Positions 5,993 through 12,013 of a DNA stretch of 18,081 nucleotides are shown here, piece by piece. Location of the stretch: contig JAISVO010000033.1 of the NCBI GenBank assembly GCA_031271525.1, positions 1 to 18,081 on the forward strand, written 5' to 3'. Source of the stretch: Oscillospiraceae bacterium (GTDB lineage Bacteria; Bacillota; Clostridia; Oscillospirales; UBA929). Below the pieces are notes generated by a model. It saw only the letters and a list, made by a program, of their open reading frames with translations. It had not been told where the DNA came from and searched no databases. The first letter of the stretch is position 1. Every line of letters starts with the position of its first letter. The position numbers and the translations under genes are program-made.

Positions 5993-6889
5993 ATGGTTAA
6001 CTCAATTCTTGATACAATCGGAAACACCCCGCTTGTGCGGATCAACGCGCTCAACCTCAACCCGGATGTGGAAATCTACGCGAAGGTGGAGGGAGTCAAT
6101 CCCACCGGGAGCATCAAGGACCGGATCGCTCTCAAGATGATTGAGCAAGCGGAGCATTCGGGGACTCTTAAGCCGGGGATGCGGATCATCGAGGCGACCA
6201 GCGGGAATACCGGGATCGGACTCGCGATGATCGGCGCGGTGAAAGGCTATGGGGTTACTATCGTGATGAGCGAGGCGGTTTCCTTCGAACGGCGTCGAAT
6301 GATCGAGGCATTCGGCGGCGAAATTATCCTAACCCCGGCCGATCAGGGGACCGACGGCGCAATCCTGAAGACCCGCGCGCTCCTCGCGGATCAGCCCGAG
6401 ATGTATTTCAACCCAAACCAGTTTTCCAATGTCTACAACAAATTGGCCCATTACCGCACCACGGCGGAGGAGATTTGGCGGCAGAGCGAAGGGCGGGTCA
6501 CCCACTTTGTGTCGTCTCTGGGCACCTCGGGAACCTTGATGGGGGTCGGTATGGGATTGAAGGAACACAACCCGGGGATCAAGGTGATCGAGGCGCAGCC
6601 GGTCAAGGGGCACTATATCCAAGGGCTGAAGAATATGCAGGAGGCGATTGTGCCCGAGATCTACGATCGCACGCAGGTGGATACCAGCATATTGATCGAG
6701 ACCGAAGCCGCCTTCGAGACCGCGCGGCAGATCATCCGGGAGGAGGGGATCTTTGTCGGGATGTCCAGCGGGGCGGCGATGCTCGCGGCGAGAGAGGTCG
6801 CGCGGACACTGGAAAGCGGCTTCATTGTTGTCATCTTCCCCGACCGGGGGGAGAAATACCTGAGCACCGCGATGTTCGAAGGTTTGTAG
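5993..6889 (+). CDS. cysM: PLP-dependent cysteine synthase, CysM-like
   Basis: A 298-aa fold-type II PLP enzyme that makes cysteine from O-acetylserine (or O-phosphoserine) and a sulfur donor in the cytosol. Visible are the N-terminal IGNTPLVRI, the PLP lysine K42 in NPTGSIKDR, the substrate loop TSGNTG (69-74), the phosphate-binding loop SSLGTSGTLMGV, and the end FPDRGEKYLSTAMFE. The segments FERRRMIEAFGGEIILTP, THFVSSLGTSGT and DRGEKYLST resemble CysM of enterobacteria more than CysK. CysM-type enzymes can use thiosulfate or protein thiocarboxylate, but the donor cannot be read here. ATG 5993 follows GAGGTG; the frame is open upstream, but that region contains the promoter. It is monocistronic. 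Confidence 0.93.
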   Translation: MVNSILDTIGNTPLVRINALNLNPDVEIYAKVEGVNPTGSIKDRIALKMIEQAEHSGTLKPGMRIIEATSGNTGIGLAMIGAVKGYGVTIVMSEAVSFERRRMIEAFGGEIILTPADQGTDGAILKTRALLADQPEMYFNPNQFSNVYNKLAHYRTTAEEIWRQSEGRVTHFVSSLGTSGTLMGVGMGLKEHNPGIKVIEAQPVKGHYIQGLKNMQEAIVPEIYDRTQVDTSILIETEAAFETARQIIREEGIFVGMSSGAAMLAAREVARTLESGFIVVIFPDRGEKYLSTAMFEGL

Positions 6890-6929
6890 CTCTAAAACTC
6901 CTTGCCGGACGATGAAAGCGCTCCTCAAT

Positions 6930-6962
6930 AAAAAAGGTGCCCGCTGCCAATCGGCCGCGGGC
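6930..6962 (-). terminator. Second intrinsic terminator, end of the riboswitch transcription unit
   Basis: On the minus strand GCCCGC / GCGGGC (6939-6944 and 6957-6962) encloses an inner GCC-GATT-GGC hairpin and is followed by ACC and TTTTTT (6930-6935). On the plus strand only a poor T-run follows, so it is oriented for the leftward RNA. It would stop that RNA before it runs antisense into the cysteine synthase gene. Confidence 0.75.
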
Positions 6963-7034
6963 GAGTTTAGATGGGTAAAGAAGAATGGACATAGCGGGGC
7001 ACGTCAGAGCGGAAACCGGAACGTAACGGCACAC

Positions 7035-7072
7035 AAAAGCACTGTTCGCCCAGCATACCGGAAGAACAGTGC
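7035..7072 (-). terminator. Expression-platform terminator of the c-di-GMP riboswitch
   Basis: On the minus strand, GCACTGTTC (7064-7072) pairs perfectly with GAACAGTGC (7039-7047) across a 16-nt loop, followed by TTTTGTGT. It starts 10 nt after the aptamer, the usual place of a ligand-controlled terminator. A second, outer pairing GTAAC (7074-7078) with GTTAC (7022-7026) could extend the fold. Confidence 0.75.
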
Positions 7073-7082
7073 GGTTACACAC

Positions 7083-7172
7083 ATCTTCGGCAACTGGCTG
7101 CCACCCGCAGGTATCGCGGTTCAGGCCCTGTAGTTTTGCGTCCTTGCCTTCCGGCAAGTTTGCCCTTTCGAT
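7083..7172 (-). promoter_or_regulatory. Cyclic di-GMP-I riboswitch (GEMM-I aptamer)
   Basis: The minus-strand RNA has every hallmark of the GEMM-I class. AGGGCAAAC is followed by the P1b hairpin CUUGCC-GGAA-GGCAAG with a GNRA tetraloop. Then come GGACGCAAAAC, a second hairpin arm with the tetraloop-receptor segment GGGCCUGAACC, and the closing GCAGCCAGUUGCCGAAGAU, whose end pairs with the 5' AUCG. Such aptamers bind the second messenger c-di-GMP and control transcription or translation of the RNA that follows. It has its own promoter (7190-7217) and is followed by a terminator hairpin (7035-7072) and a second terminator (6930-6962). No protein gene with a ribosome binding site is visible between or after them; the next gene is the convergent cysteine synthase. 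Family assignment rests on direct motif matches. Confidence 0.95.
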
Positions 7173-7189
7173 TTTCCCACTATGCCGTA

Positions 7190-7217
7190 ATTATACCAGA
7201 GTATTTTTTTCTGTCAA
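7190..7217 (-). promoter_or_regulatory. Sigma-A promoter of the c-di-GMP riboswitch RNA
   Basis: Consensus TTGACA (7212-7217), 16-bp spacer, consensus TATAAT (7190-7195) on the minus strand. Transcription should start near 7183, about 11 nt before the aptamer. The promoter lies after the stop of the last transporter gene (7256), so the RNA need not be part of that operon. Confidence 0.88.
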
Positions 7218-7255
7218 GTCCTTTTGGAAAATTTATTTTTTGTCCAGTTAATGGA

Positions 7256-8032
7256 TTAAGACCCCGTCGACTTATACCGCCGCAGGCCGAGGCGGAACAG
7301 CAGGACGCAGGGTACCAGAAACAGCAGACTCACAAGCGGGAGCAGCATGTAAAGCCGAGAGGTTACTCTGCCCAATAGATACAGAAGCGGGTAGATTTGA
7401 AAGAGCGCCAGCGGAATGATATATGTCAAAAACCGAAGAATATTCTCCCCGTATACAGAAAAAGGATACCGTCCAAACTCCCGCCCACCGTCTGTGAAAA
7501 TGTTCATAAACTCCAGACCCTCCACCGTGAAAAACGAGATCGCGGCATATAGGAGAAAAAGACCAAAAAAGACCAAACTTCCGCAAGTCACCATTAAAAT
7601 GAGGGTTACCACCTTATCCCACGTCCACAAAACTCCGCTGTTCGGAATAGCGTAGACAAAGACGAGCGCCGCTTGAATCACCCTTCCAAGCCTCGAAAAA
7701 TCCATCTGGGAGAGGAGGACTTGGAAGATGACATTCCGAGGCCGCACAAGAGCGCGGTCGAACTCGCCGTTGCCCAACATACGCGGGAAAAGGTCGAACC
7801 CGCGTCCCAGCATTTCGGCCAGCGAAAACGCCATCAGAACAACTGCGAAACAAAGCAGAGTTTCTTGAAACGTAAACCCTTCAACAGTGTTAAAGTGGGT
7901 AAACATGAAATATATCCCCAAAAACGCAGAAAAGGACACCAAAAACTGTCCGAGAGCGGTTAGGCAGAAGCTCACCTTGTATTGCATCTGACTTTTGAGG
8001 TGCATGGCGAAATATTTGATATATAAACCCAT
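7256..8032 (-). CDS. ABC-2 type exporter permease (COG3694 / DUF990 type)
   Basis: A 258-aa integral membrane protein with about six hydrophobic segments, the second permease of a three-gene ABC exporter. Features of the COG3694-like family are the N-terminal YIKYFAMHLKSQMQYKVSF, the central GEFDRALVRPRN, and the pattern FMNIFTDGGREFGRYP before the last helices. The start is ATG 8032, with GGGAGGG (8037-8043) just upstream overlapping the end of the preceding permease gene; an in-frame GTG at 8050 lies upstream of that ribosome binding site. With its partners it probably exports a lipid, peptide or drug-like molecule; the substrate is unknown. It is the last gene of the operon, followed by the separate riboswitch unit. 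Confidence 0.88.
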   Translation of the reverse strand: MGLYIKYFAMHLKSQMQYKVSFCLTALGQFLVSFSAFLGIYFMFTHFNTVEGFTFQETLLCFAVVLMAFSLAEMLGRGFDLFPRMLGNGEFDRALVRPRNVIFQVLLSQMDFSRLGRVIQAALVFVYAIPNSGVLWTWDKVVTLILMVTCGSLVFFGLFLLYAAISFFTVEGLEFMNIFTDGGREFGRYPFSVYGENILRFLTYIIPLALFQIYPLLYLLGRVTSRLYMLLPLVSLLFLVPCVLLFRLGLRRYKSTGS

Positions 8033-8033
8033 T

Positions 8034-8837
8034 TTACCCTCCCTGCACAACTACCTTGTTGAGCGCTTTTTTCATCGTCAGCCGCCCGGCCAGAAGCAAC
8101 ATCATAAGCCAAAATATCTGCAGAAGCAAACCGCGGAGCGCGTCGGCCCCCGCGATGTTCCCAGTGTAGACCCGAAGGGGCATGTTCTGCATTGAGGCGA
8201 AGGGCAGCAACTCGACAACGGCGCGTACCGGCTCGGGAAAAAAAGGGAGGGGAATCGTCGCGCCGGCGAGGAAGTCGCTCAGCACGGCGGTAATCAAACG
8301 TACCCCGGACGGCGACAGAGTAAAGAAGAGGGAAATGTATATCAGCATCGAAAAGGACACCACAACCCCCAAGCTGAGCGCCGCCGACAGGATAAACAGC
8401 GCGAACTGCCCGATGCTTGGCGGCAGGGACATTCGGTAGGGCGCAGGCAGGAGGAACGCGACGAGCAGGATCGGGGCGCAGCGAAGCGCCGCCCGCGCCA
8501 GCCGGTTGGCGGACGCTTGGCAGAACCACCGGACGTACAGGTCCGCCGGGCGGACCATTTCGTAAGCGATCGAGCCGCTTGTGATCGACGAAGCGATGTC
8601 GCCCTCCCAGAACCACATCATAAAGAGAGCGAGGAACGCCTGCTGGAGCCATATGTACGAGACGGTCTCGCTGAACGCCATCGGGAACGCGCCCGGGTCG
8701 GTGCGGTAGAACGCCGCGAAGGCGAAGATCTCCATGAAACCCCAAGCAAACTGGGTGGCGATCCCCGCCAGCGCCGCGGCGCGGTATTGCAATGCATTGA
8801 TGAACCGCAGCCGGAAGATACCAAAGTACGGCTTCAT
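8034..8837 (-). CDS. ABC-2 type exporter permease (COG4587 type)
   Basis: A 267-aa membrane protein with about six transmembrane segments, the first permease of the exporter. Typical of the COG4587-like group are the N-terminal RLRFINALQYRAAALAGIATQ, SYIWLQQAFLALF, and ITSGSIAYEMVRPADLY, where a DNA-independent cytosolic loop contacts the ATPase. ATG 8837 overlaps the ATPase stop (ATGA), and its own stop is one base from the next gene's ATG, so all three genes are translationally coupled. It pairs with the other permease to form the membrane channel. Substrate unknown. Confidence 0.88.
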   Translation of the reverse strand: MKPYFGIFRLRFINALQYRAAALAGIATQFAWGFMEIFAFAAFYRTDPGAFPMAFSETVSYIWLQQAFLALFMMWFWEGDIASSITSGSIAYEMVRPADLYVRWFCQASANRLARAALRCAPILLVAFLLPAPYRMSLPPSIGQFALFILSAALSLGVVVSFSMLIYISLFFTLSPSGVRLITAVLSDFLAGATIPLPFFPEPVRAVVELLPFASMQNMPLRVYTGNIAGADALRGLLLQIFWLMMLLLAGRLTMKKALNKVVVQGG

Positions 8838-9637
8838 ATCTTGAATTCCCTATAGAGCGCCGCGACCATCTCCTCCGAAGTCATATCCAGCGCTTCCGGC
8901 GAACGCTTCTTCAGCTCCGCCAGACTGCCGTCTAGCAGGATTTTACCTTTTCCGATCAACAGGATCCGCTCGGTCAACGCTTCGATGTCCTGCATATCGT
9001 GGGTGGTGAGGATCACCGTCGTCCCCCGCTCGGCGTTGAGCTTCTTGATAAACTGGCGCACCGCGATCTTGCTGACCGCGTCCAGTCCGATCGTCGGCTC
9101 GTCCAGAAAAAGGGTACGCGGGCTGTGTAGCAGGGACGCCGCGATTTCACACCGCATCCGCTGCCCGAGACTCAGACTCCTCGCCGGTGTTTTCAGAATT
9201 TCGTTCAGGTCAAGCCGCTCGGTCAGCTCATCCAGAGTCTTCCGGTATGACGCTCCGTCCACCTTGTATATATCCCGTATGAGCTGAAAGCTGTCTGCGA
9301 CCGGGACGTCCCACCAGAGCTGGCTGCGTTGCCCAAATACGACGCCAATCTCCCGGACGTGGGCGATCCGCTCCTTCCACGGCGTCCGTCCGTCGATGCT
9401 ACAGGAACCGCTGTCCGGGGTAAGGACACCGCACATGATCTTGATCGTGGTGCTCTTCCCCGCCCCGTTGGGACCGATATAGCCCACCATTTCGCCGTCC
9501 CGTATGTCAAAGCTGATGTCGTCTAAAGCGCGGACAAGCTCGTATTCCCGGCTGAACAGCGCTTTGACGGCACGTGAAAAACCCGCTTGACGCTTCGCCA
9601 CCCGGAAGGTCTTGCGGACGCTTTTAAGTGAGATCAT
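8834..9637 (-). CDS. ABC transporter ATP-binding protein (COG4586 type)
   Basis: A 267-aa ATPase of an ABC-2 exporter. Walker A is GPNGAGKST, the signature is LSLGQRMRCE, Walker B is LFLDEPTIGLD and the switch histidine is in TTHDMQD. The insert between the first strand and the Walker A (about 20 extra residues around RAVKALFSREYE) and the segment GVVFGQRSQLWWDVPV are characteristic of the COG4586 group, which always travels with two permeases as here. ATG 9637 has AGGAGG 5 nt upstream; GTG 9643 overlaps that ribosome binding site. It powers export from the cytosolic face. A sigma-A-like promoter lies just upstream. Confidence 0.93.
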   Translation of the reverse strand: MISLKSVRKTFRVAKRQAGFSRAVKALFSREYELVRALDDISFDIRDGEMVGYIGPNGAGKSTTIKIMCGVLTPDSGSCSIDGRTPWKERIAHVREIGVVFGQRSQLWWDVPVADSFQLIRDIYKVDGASYRKTLDELTERLDLNEILKTPARSLSLGQRMRCEIAASLLHSPRTLFLDEPTIGLDAVSKIAVRQFIKKLNAERGTTVILTTHDMQDIEALTERILLIGKGKILLDGSLAELKKRSPEALDMTSEEMVAALYREFKI

Positions 9638-9666
9638 AGGCACCTCCTATGGAGATTCGTATCCAT

Positions 9667-9695
9667 ATTGTAAACGCTGAGGCAGCTTTTTGCAA
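9667..9695 (-). promoter_or_regulatory. Sigma-A type promoter of the ABC exporter operon
   Basis: TTGCAA (9690-9695), 17-bp spacer, TACAAT (9667-9672), about 25 nt before the AGGAGG of the ATPase gene. It directly abuts the 3' end of the 71-aa gene at 9708. Confidence 0.65.
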
Positions 9696-9707
9696 TCCCA
9701 TAAAGGT

Positions 9708-9923
9708 TCAAAAATTTTTCGTCTCTTCACGCATTTTTCGCTCAATCATCCCATACTGAACATCACAGGCATTCTTTATCATCCCGGCAAGCCTTTCCCC
9801 TGCCGGCAGAGGCACGGTGTGGCAAACGGATCCGTTGCGGAGGACTCTTTTAGTGCGGCCGTCGGGAAGAACCTCCCTGCTGACGACCTCGAAGCCGGCG
9901 GGGTTCAGCGGTTTTCTGGCCAA
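9708..9923 (-). CDS. Unknown 71-aa basic protein divergent from the serine recombinase
   Basis: A frame from TTG 9923 to TGA 9708 preceded by GAGGTG (9930-9935) with 6-nt spacing. The product is basic and soluble, with a first half of beta-like segments (GFEVVSREVLPDGRTKRVLR), then VCHTVPLPAGERLAG and a helical end QYGMIERKMREETKNF. No cysteine pair, signal peptide or membrane segment is visible. I do not recognise the family. Its start is about 78 bp from, and divergent to, the recombinase start, so it may belong to the same element as a regulator or directionality factor; that is inference from position. Longer in-frame starts lie upstream (to 10097) but run into the recombinase gene. Confidence 0.6.
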   Translation of the reverse strand: MARKPLNPAGFEVVSREVLPDGRTKRVLRNGSVCHTVPLPAGERLAGMIKNACDVQYGMIERKMREETKNF

Positions 9924-10001
9924 TCCAATCACCTCGGTAAAGCTTATGATTGTACTGCATGGCCCCTTGCGTGCCTTTCGCGGACGGAGGGAGATGATTT
10001 C

Positions 10002-11465
10002 TTGGTTTGCGCGATCTACCTCAGAAAGAGCCGGGCGGAGGAAAAAGAGCCGGTGGAAGCCACACTCGCCCGTCATAAGGACTCTCTGACGCGTCACGCG
10101 GAAGCACTCAACCTCACTGTCGCGGCGCTGTATGAGGAGGTCGCCAGCGGCGACAGTTTATATGCCCGCCCGCAGATGCTGAAACTGCTGGGTGAACTGG
10201 ATAGATACGACGCAATCCTGTGCATGGACATCGACCGTCTGGGGCGCGGCGCGATGCGGGATCAGGGGCTTATTTTTGACGCCATCCGGGACGCCGGGGT
10301 TCAGATCGTCACGCTGGAGAAGACATACAATCTGTCCGACGACACGGATGATTCCTTAATCGGCTTCAAAGCGCTGTTTGCCCGCGAGGAATACAAGATG
10401 ATCCGGGGGCGGCTTCGGCGCGGGATTGTAAAATCCGTCGAGGAGGGATGCTACATTTCCAACGCGCCGTTCGGATACCGGCAAACGCGGGTCAACAAAA
10501 AACCTACGCTGATTATCGATGAGCGTGAAGCCGAGGGCGTCAAGCTGATCTTCGAGCTATACCTGCAGGGCGTCGGTTGTCAAGCGATCGCCGACCGTCT
10601 CCACGCGATCGGGTTTCGGCCCCGCCGGGGGGATAAGTTCAGCCGCTCGACGGTTGCGAAGATGATCCGCAACCCCGTGTATATCGGTAAAGTGGTTTGG
10701 AACCAATACGCCTTTACTCGCCCGAAGGGTGAGGGGCAGAAGCATGTAAAACGGCTAAAGTCCCGCGCCGATTGGCTCGTCGTGGACGGTCTGCACGGGG
10801 CTGTTGTTTCAGAAGATGATTTCAGAGAGGCTAACAAAATGCTCGATGGGAAGTATCATCCTCCCTACCGGAAACCGGATCAACTGGAAAACCCGCTCGC
10901 GGGAATTCTCTTCTGCGCGAACTGCGGAAAATCTATGGTCCGGCAGCCGCTGTACAACCGCGCGGCCCAATCGCCGGTGATCCTGTGCCCTACCTCCGGA
11001 TGCTGTAAGTCCAGCAAGCAGGATGTTGTGGAGAAGGTGCTCTTTTCCCAGCTGGAGGACAGCCTAAAGGATTTGGAATCGTCGGACTACCGTCAGAGAA
11101 CGGCAGCCAATCGCGACGCCATACGGAAAGCTATCCATGACGAACTGACCCGCTTGAACGCGCAAATGGGGAGGACTCATGAACTGCTGGAGAAGGATGT
11201 TTACGACATCGATACGTTTCTCTCCCGCCGCGATGAGCTCAAGGAACGGATCCAGACCGCGCGCGAAGCTCTCAGCGACGCGCAAGCGGACCCCGGAGTC
11301 ACGGTTCGGCGGTTACAAACGGTCTTAGAGCGGTATTGGGACGGTACGCCGTATGAACGGAATCGGATCGTCAAATCGCTGGTCGCCCGCGCCGAGTACC
11401 GCAAGCCGAAGGGAAGCGGATATAACGCCGCGCCCGACATTGATATTGTCCGATGGCGCGGGTGA
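10002..11465 (+). CDS. Large serine recombinase (site-specific integrase/excisionase, SpoIVCA-like size)
   Basis: A 487-aa recombinase that cuts and rejoins DNA through a covalent phosphoserine. The resolvase domain (1-150) has the nucleophile S10 in IYLRKSRA and the conserved IDRLGRGAMRDQG. The recombinase DNA-binding domain follows (APFGYRQ, then GFRPRRGDKFSRSTVAKMIRNPVYIGK). A zinc beta-ribbon uses C305, C308, C329 and C334 or C335. Residues about 350-430 are strongly helical, like the coiled-coil arm that controls synapsis. TTG 10002 is chosen because GGAGGGAG (9987-9994) precedes it by 7 nt and the protein then begins VCAIYLRKS as in relatives; the open upstream region codes for nothing like the family. 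Its stop is 25 bp from a truncated conserved gene, which marks a likely attachment site. It is not accompanied by other phage or transposon genes here. Confidence 0.93.
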   Translation: MVCAIYLRKSRAEEKEPVEATLARHKDSLTRHAEALNLTVAALYEEVASGDSLYARPQMLKLLGELDRYDAILCMDIDRLGRGAMRDQGLIFDAIRDAGVQIVTLEKTYNLSDDTDDSLIGFKALFAREEYKMIRGRLRRGIVKSVEEGCYISNAPFGYRQTRVNKKPTLIIDEREAEGVKLIFELYLQGVGCQAIADRLHAIGFRPRRGDKFSRSTVAKMIRNPVYIGKVVWNQYAFTRPKGEGQKHVKRLKSRADWLVVDGLHGAVVSEDDFREANKMLDGKYHPPYRKPDQLENPLAGILFCANCGKSMVRQPLYNRAAQSPVILCPTSGCCKSSKQDVVEKVLFSQLEDSLKDLESSDYRQRTAANRDAIRKAIHDELTRLNAQMGRTHELLEKDVYDIDTFLSRRDELKERIQTAREALSDAQADPGVTVRRLQTVLERYWDGTPYERNRIVKSLVARAEYRKPKGSGYNAAPDIDIVRWRG

Positions 11466-11505
11466 TTTTTTGTATACAACTAGGAGCGTGTTATTCCCTG
11501 CAAGC
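11466..11505. other. Putative recombinase attachment-site junction
   Basis: Homology of the truncated gene to its family stops after the codons for DACRE, near 11494, leaving 25-30 bp to the recombinase stop; that is the length of one serine-recombinase half-site. A 10-bp perfect palindrome TTGTATACAA lies at 11470-11479. No second copy of the site was identified in the window. Positional inference only. Confidence 0.4.
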
Positions 11506-11607
11506 GTCGTATATTTTCTGTGTATGGACGCAGACTGCTTCTTTTATCGCGTGCTTGCTGTCAACACCTGTGACCGAGCCGACCGCGCAAGAGTTTTTTT
11601 CGGCCAT
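11491..11607 (-). pseudogene. 5' fragment (38 codons) of a conserved clostridial gene, interrupted next to the recombinase
   Basis: ATG 11607 has a strong GGAGGT (11617-11622) and an extended -10 promoter upstream, so the 5' end is intact. Codons 22-38 spell KEAVCVHTQKIYDACRE. I recall the motif REAVC-x-(D/N)T-x-(R/K)VYDSCRDKDCLEDLRVY near the N-terminus of much longer uncharacterised proteins common in spore-forming clostridia. Here it stops at TAA exactly where KDCLEDLRVY should follow, and the downstream bases (the recombinase 3' end) contain no continuation in any frame. I read this as a gene split by integration of the recombinase's element or truncated by a past event. The missing 3' part is not in this window. 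The function of the intact family is unknown to me. Confidence 0.7.
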
Positions 11608-11662
11608 AGCTGATTTACCTCCTAATAGTTTGTTATGGAAAGATTTCCTCTCTCTCGATACC

Positions 11663-11671
11663 ATTATAGCA
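11663..11671 (-). promoter_or_regulatory. Extended -10 promoter of the truncated gene
   Basis: TGCTATAAT on the minus strand (TG at 11670-11671, TATAAT at 11663-11668), with only a poor -35. About 40 nt separate it from the ribosome binding site. It shows that the fragment kept its own promoter. Confidence 0.55.
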
Positions 11672-11696
11672 ATGAAGCCGCCTTTTGTGACATTGG

Positions 11697-11724
11697 AACC
11701 TCCCGCTTTCCGACGGCATACGAT
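11697..11724 (+). promoter_or_regulatory. SigK-like promoter of the YjcZ-like gene
   Basis: AACC (11697-11700), 16-bp spacer, CATACGAT (11717-11724) matches the SigK form mACm-N16-CATAnnnT, missing only the final A. SigK is the late mother-cell sigma factor, which fits a small sporulation protein. Motif match only. Confidence 0.45.
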
Positions 11725-11784
11725 GGGTCAGATGAACACCCGGCAAAATGCTGGGTGCGTAAATCAAAAAGTGAGGTGAATGAA

Positions 11785-11871
11785 ATGGGATTCGGCGGGT
11801 TTGGCGGCGATAACTGCTGCATTTGGATCATTTTAATCATCGTGGTTCTGTGCTGCTGCTGCAACAATTAA
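11785..11871 (+). CDS. YjcZ-like tiny hydrophobic sporulation protein
   Basis: A 28-aa protein. The N-terminus is glycine/phenylalanine-rich (MGFGGFGGDN), followed by CC, a 12-residue hydrophobic core (IWIILIIVVL) and CCCCNN. This is the layout of YjcZ-family sporulation proteins (Gly/Tyr-rich head plus one hydrophobic helix); clostridial members often end in a run of cysteines. It probably inserts in a forespore or coat-associated membrane and may be cross-linked by cysteines (inference). ATG 11785 follows GAGGTG (11773-11778). A SigK-like promoter lies 60 bp upstream, an 8-bp hairpin (11737-11757) lies in the leader, and a strong terminator follows the gene. Confidence 0.8.
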   Translation: MGFGGFGGDNCCIWIILIIVVLCCCCNN

Positions 11872-11903
11872 GCGGAGCCGCTCCGGCAGGAGCGTAACAG
11901 TAC

Positions 11904-11963
11904 CCGGGCGAAGCGAGAACCCCCACGGCGGGGTTTTTCGCTTTGCCCGGTTGCTTTTTTTTT
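11904..11963 (+). terminator. Strong intrinsic terminator after the YjcZ-like gene
   Basis: CCGGGCGAAGCGA (11904-11916) pairs with TCGCTTTGCCCGG (11938-11950) around an inner AACCCC/GGGGTT stem, followed by TTGCTTTTTTTTT. The T-run also contains the -35 of the next promoter. Confidence 0.9.
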
Positions 11964-11979
11964 CATGCGGTTGTATACT
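11951..11979 (+). promoter_or_regulatory. Sigma-A type promoter of the cellulase gene
   Basis: TTGCTT (11951-11956), 17-bp spacer, TATACT (11974-11979), about 28 nt before the translation start region. The -35 overlaps the T-tract of the preceding terminator, so the two units are packed without spare sequence. Confidence 0.6.
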
Positions 11980-12013
11980 TAGGTCACAAATTTTGAATGG
12001 GAAGTGCATACCA

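Noticed and set aside
7006..7086. 26-codon ORF starting at ATG 7086 (minus) as the riboswitch's target peptide
   Set aside because: No Shine-Dalgarno sequence precedes it, and it is encoded by the terminator stem, so its codons are explained by RNA structure.
6831..7157. 108-codon minus-strand frame across the riboswitch region
   Set aside because: Its first codons are the c-di-GMP aptamer itself, it has no ribosome binding site, it runs through two terminators and then antisense to the cysteine synthase gene.
9690..10001. N-terminal extension of the serine recombinase
   Set aside because: The extra 104 codons match nothing in recombinases and overlap a divergent gene; TTG 10002 has a proper ribosome binding site and gives the family N-terminus.
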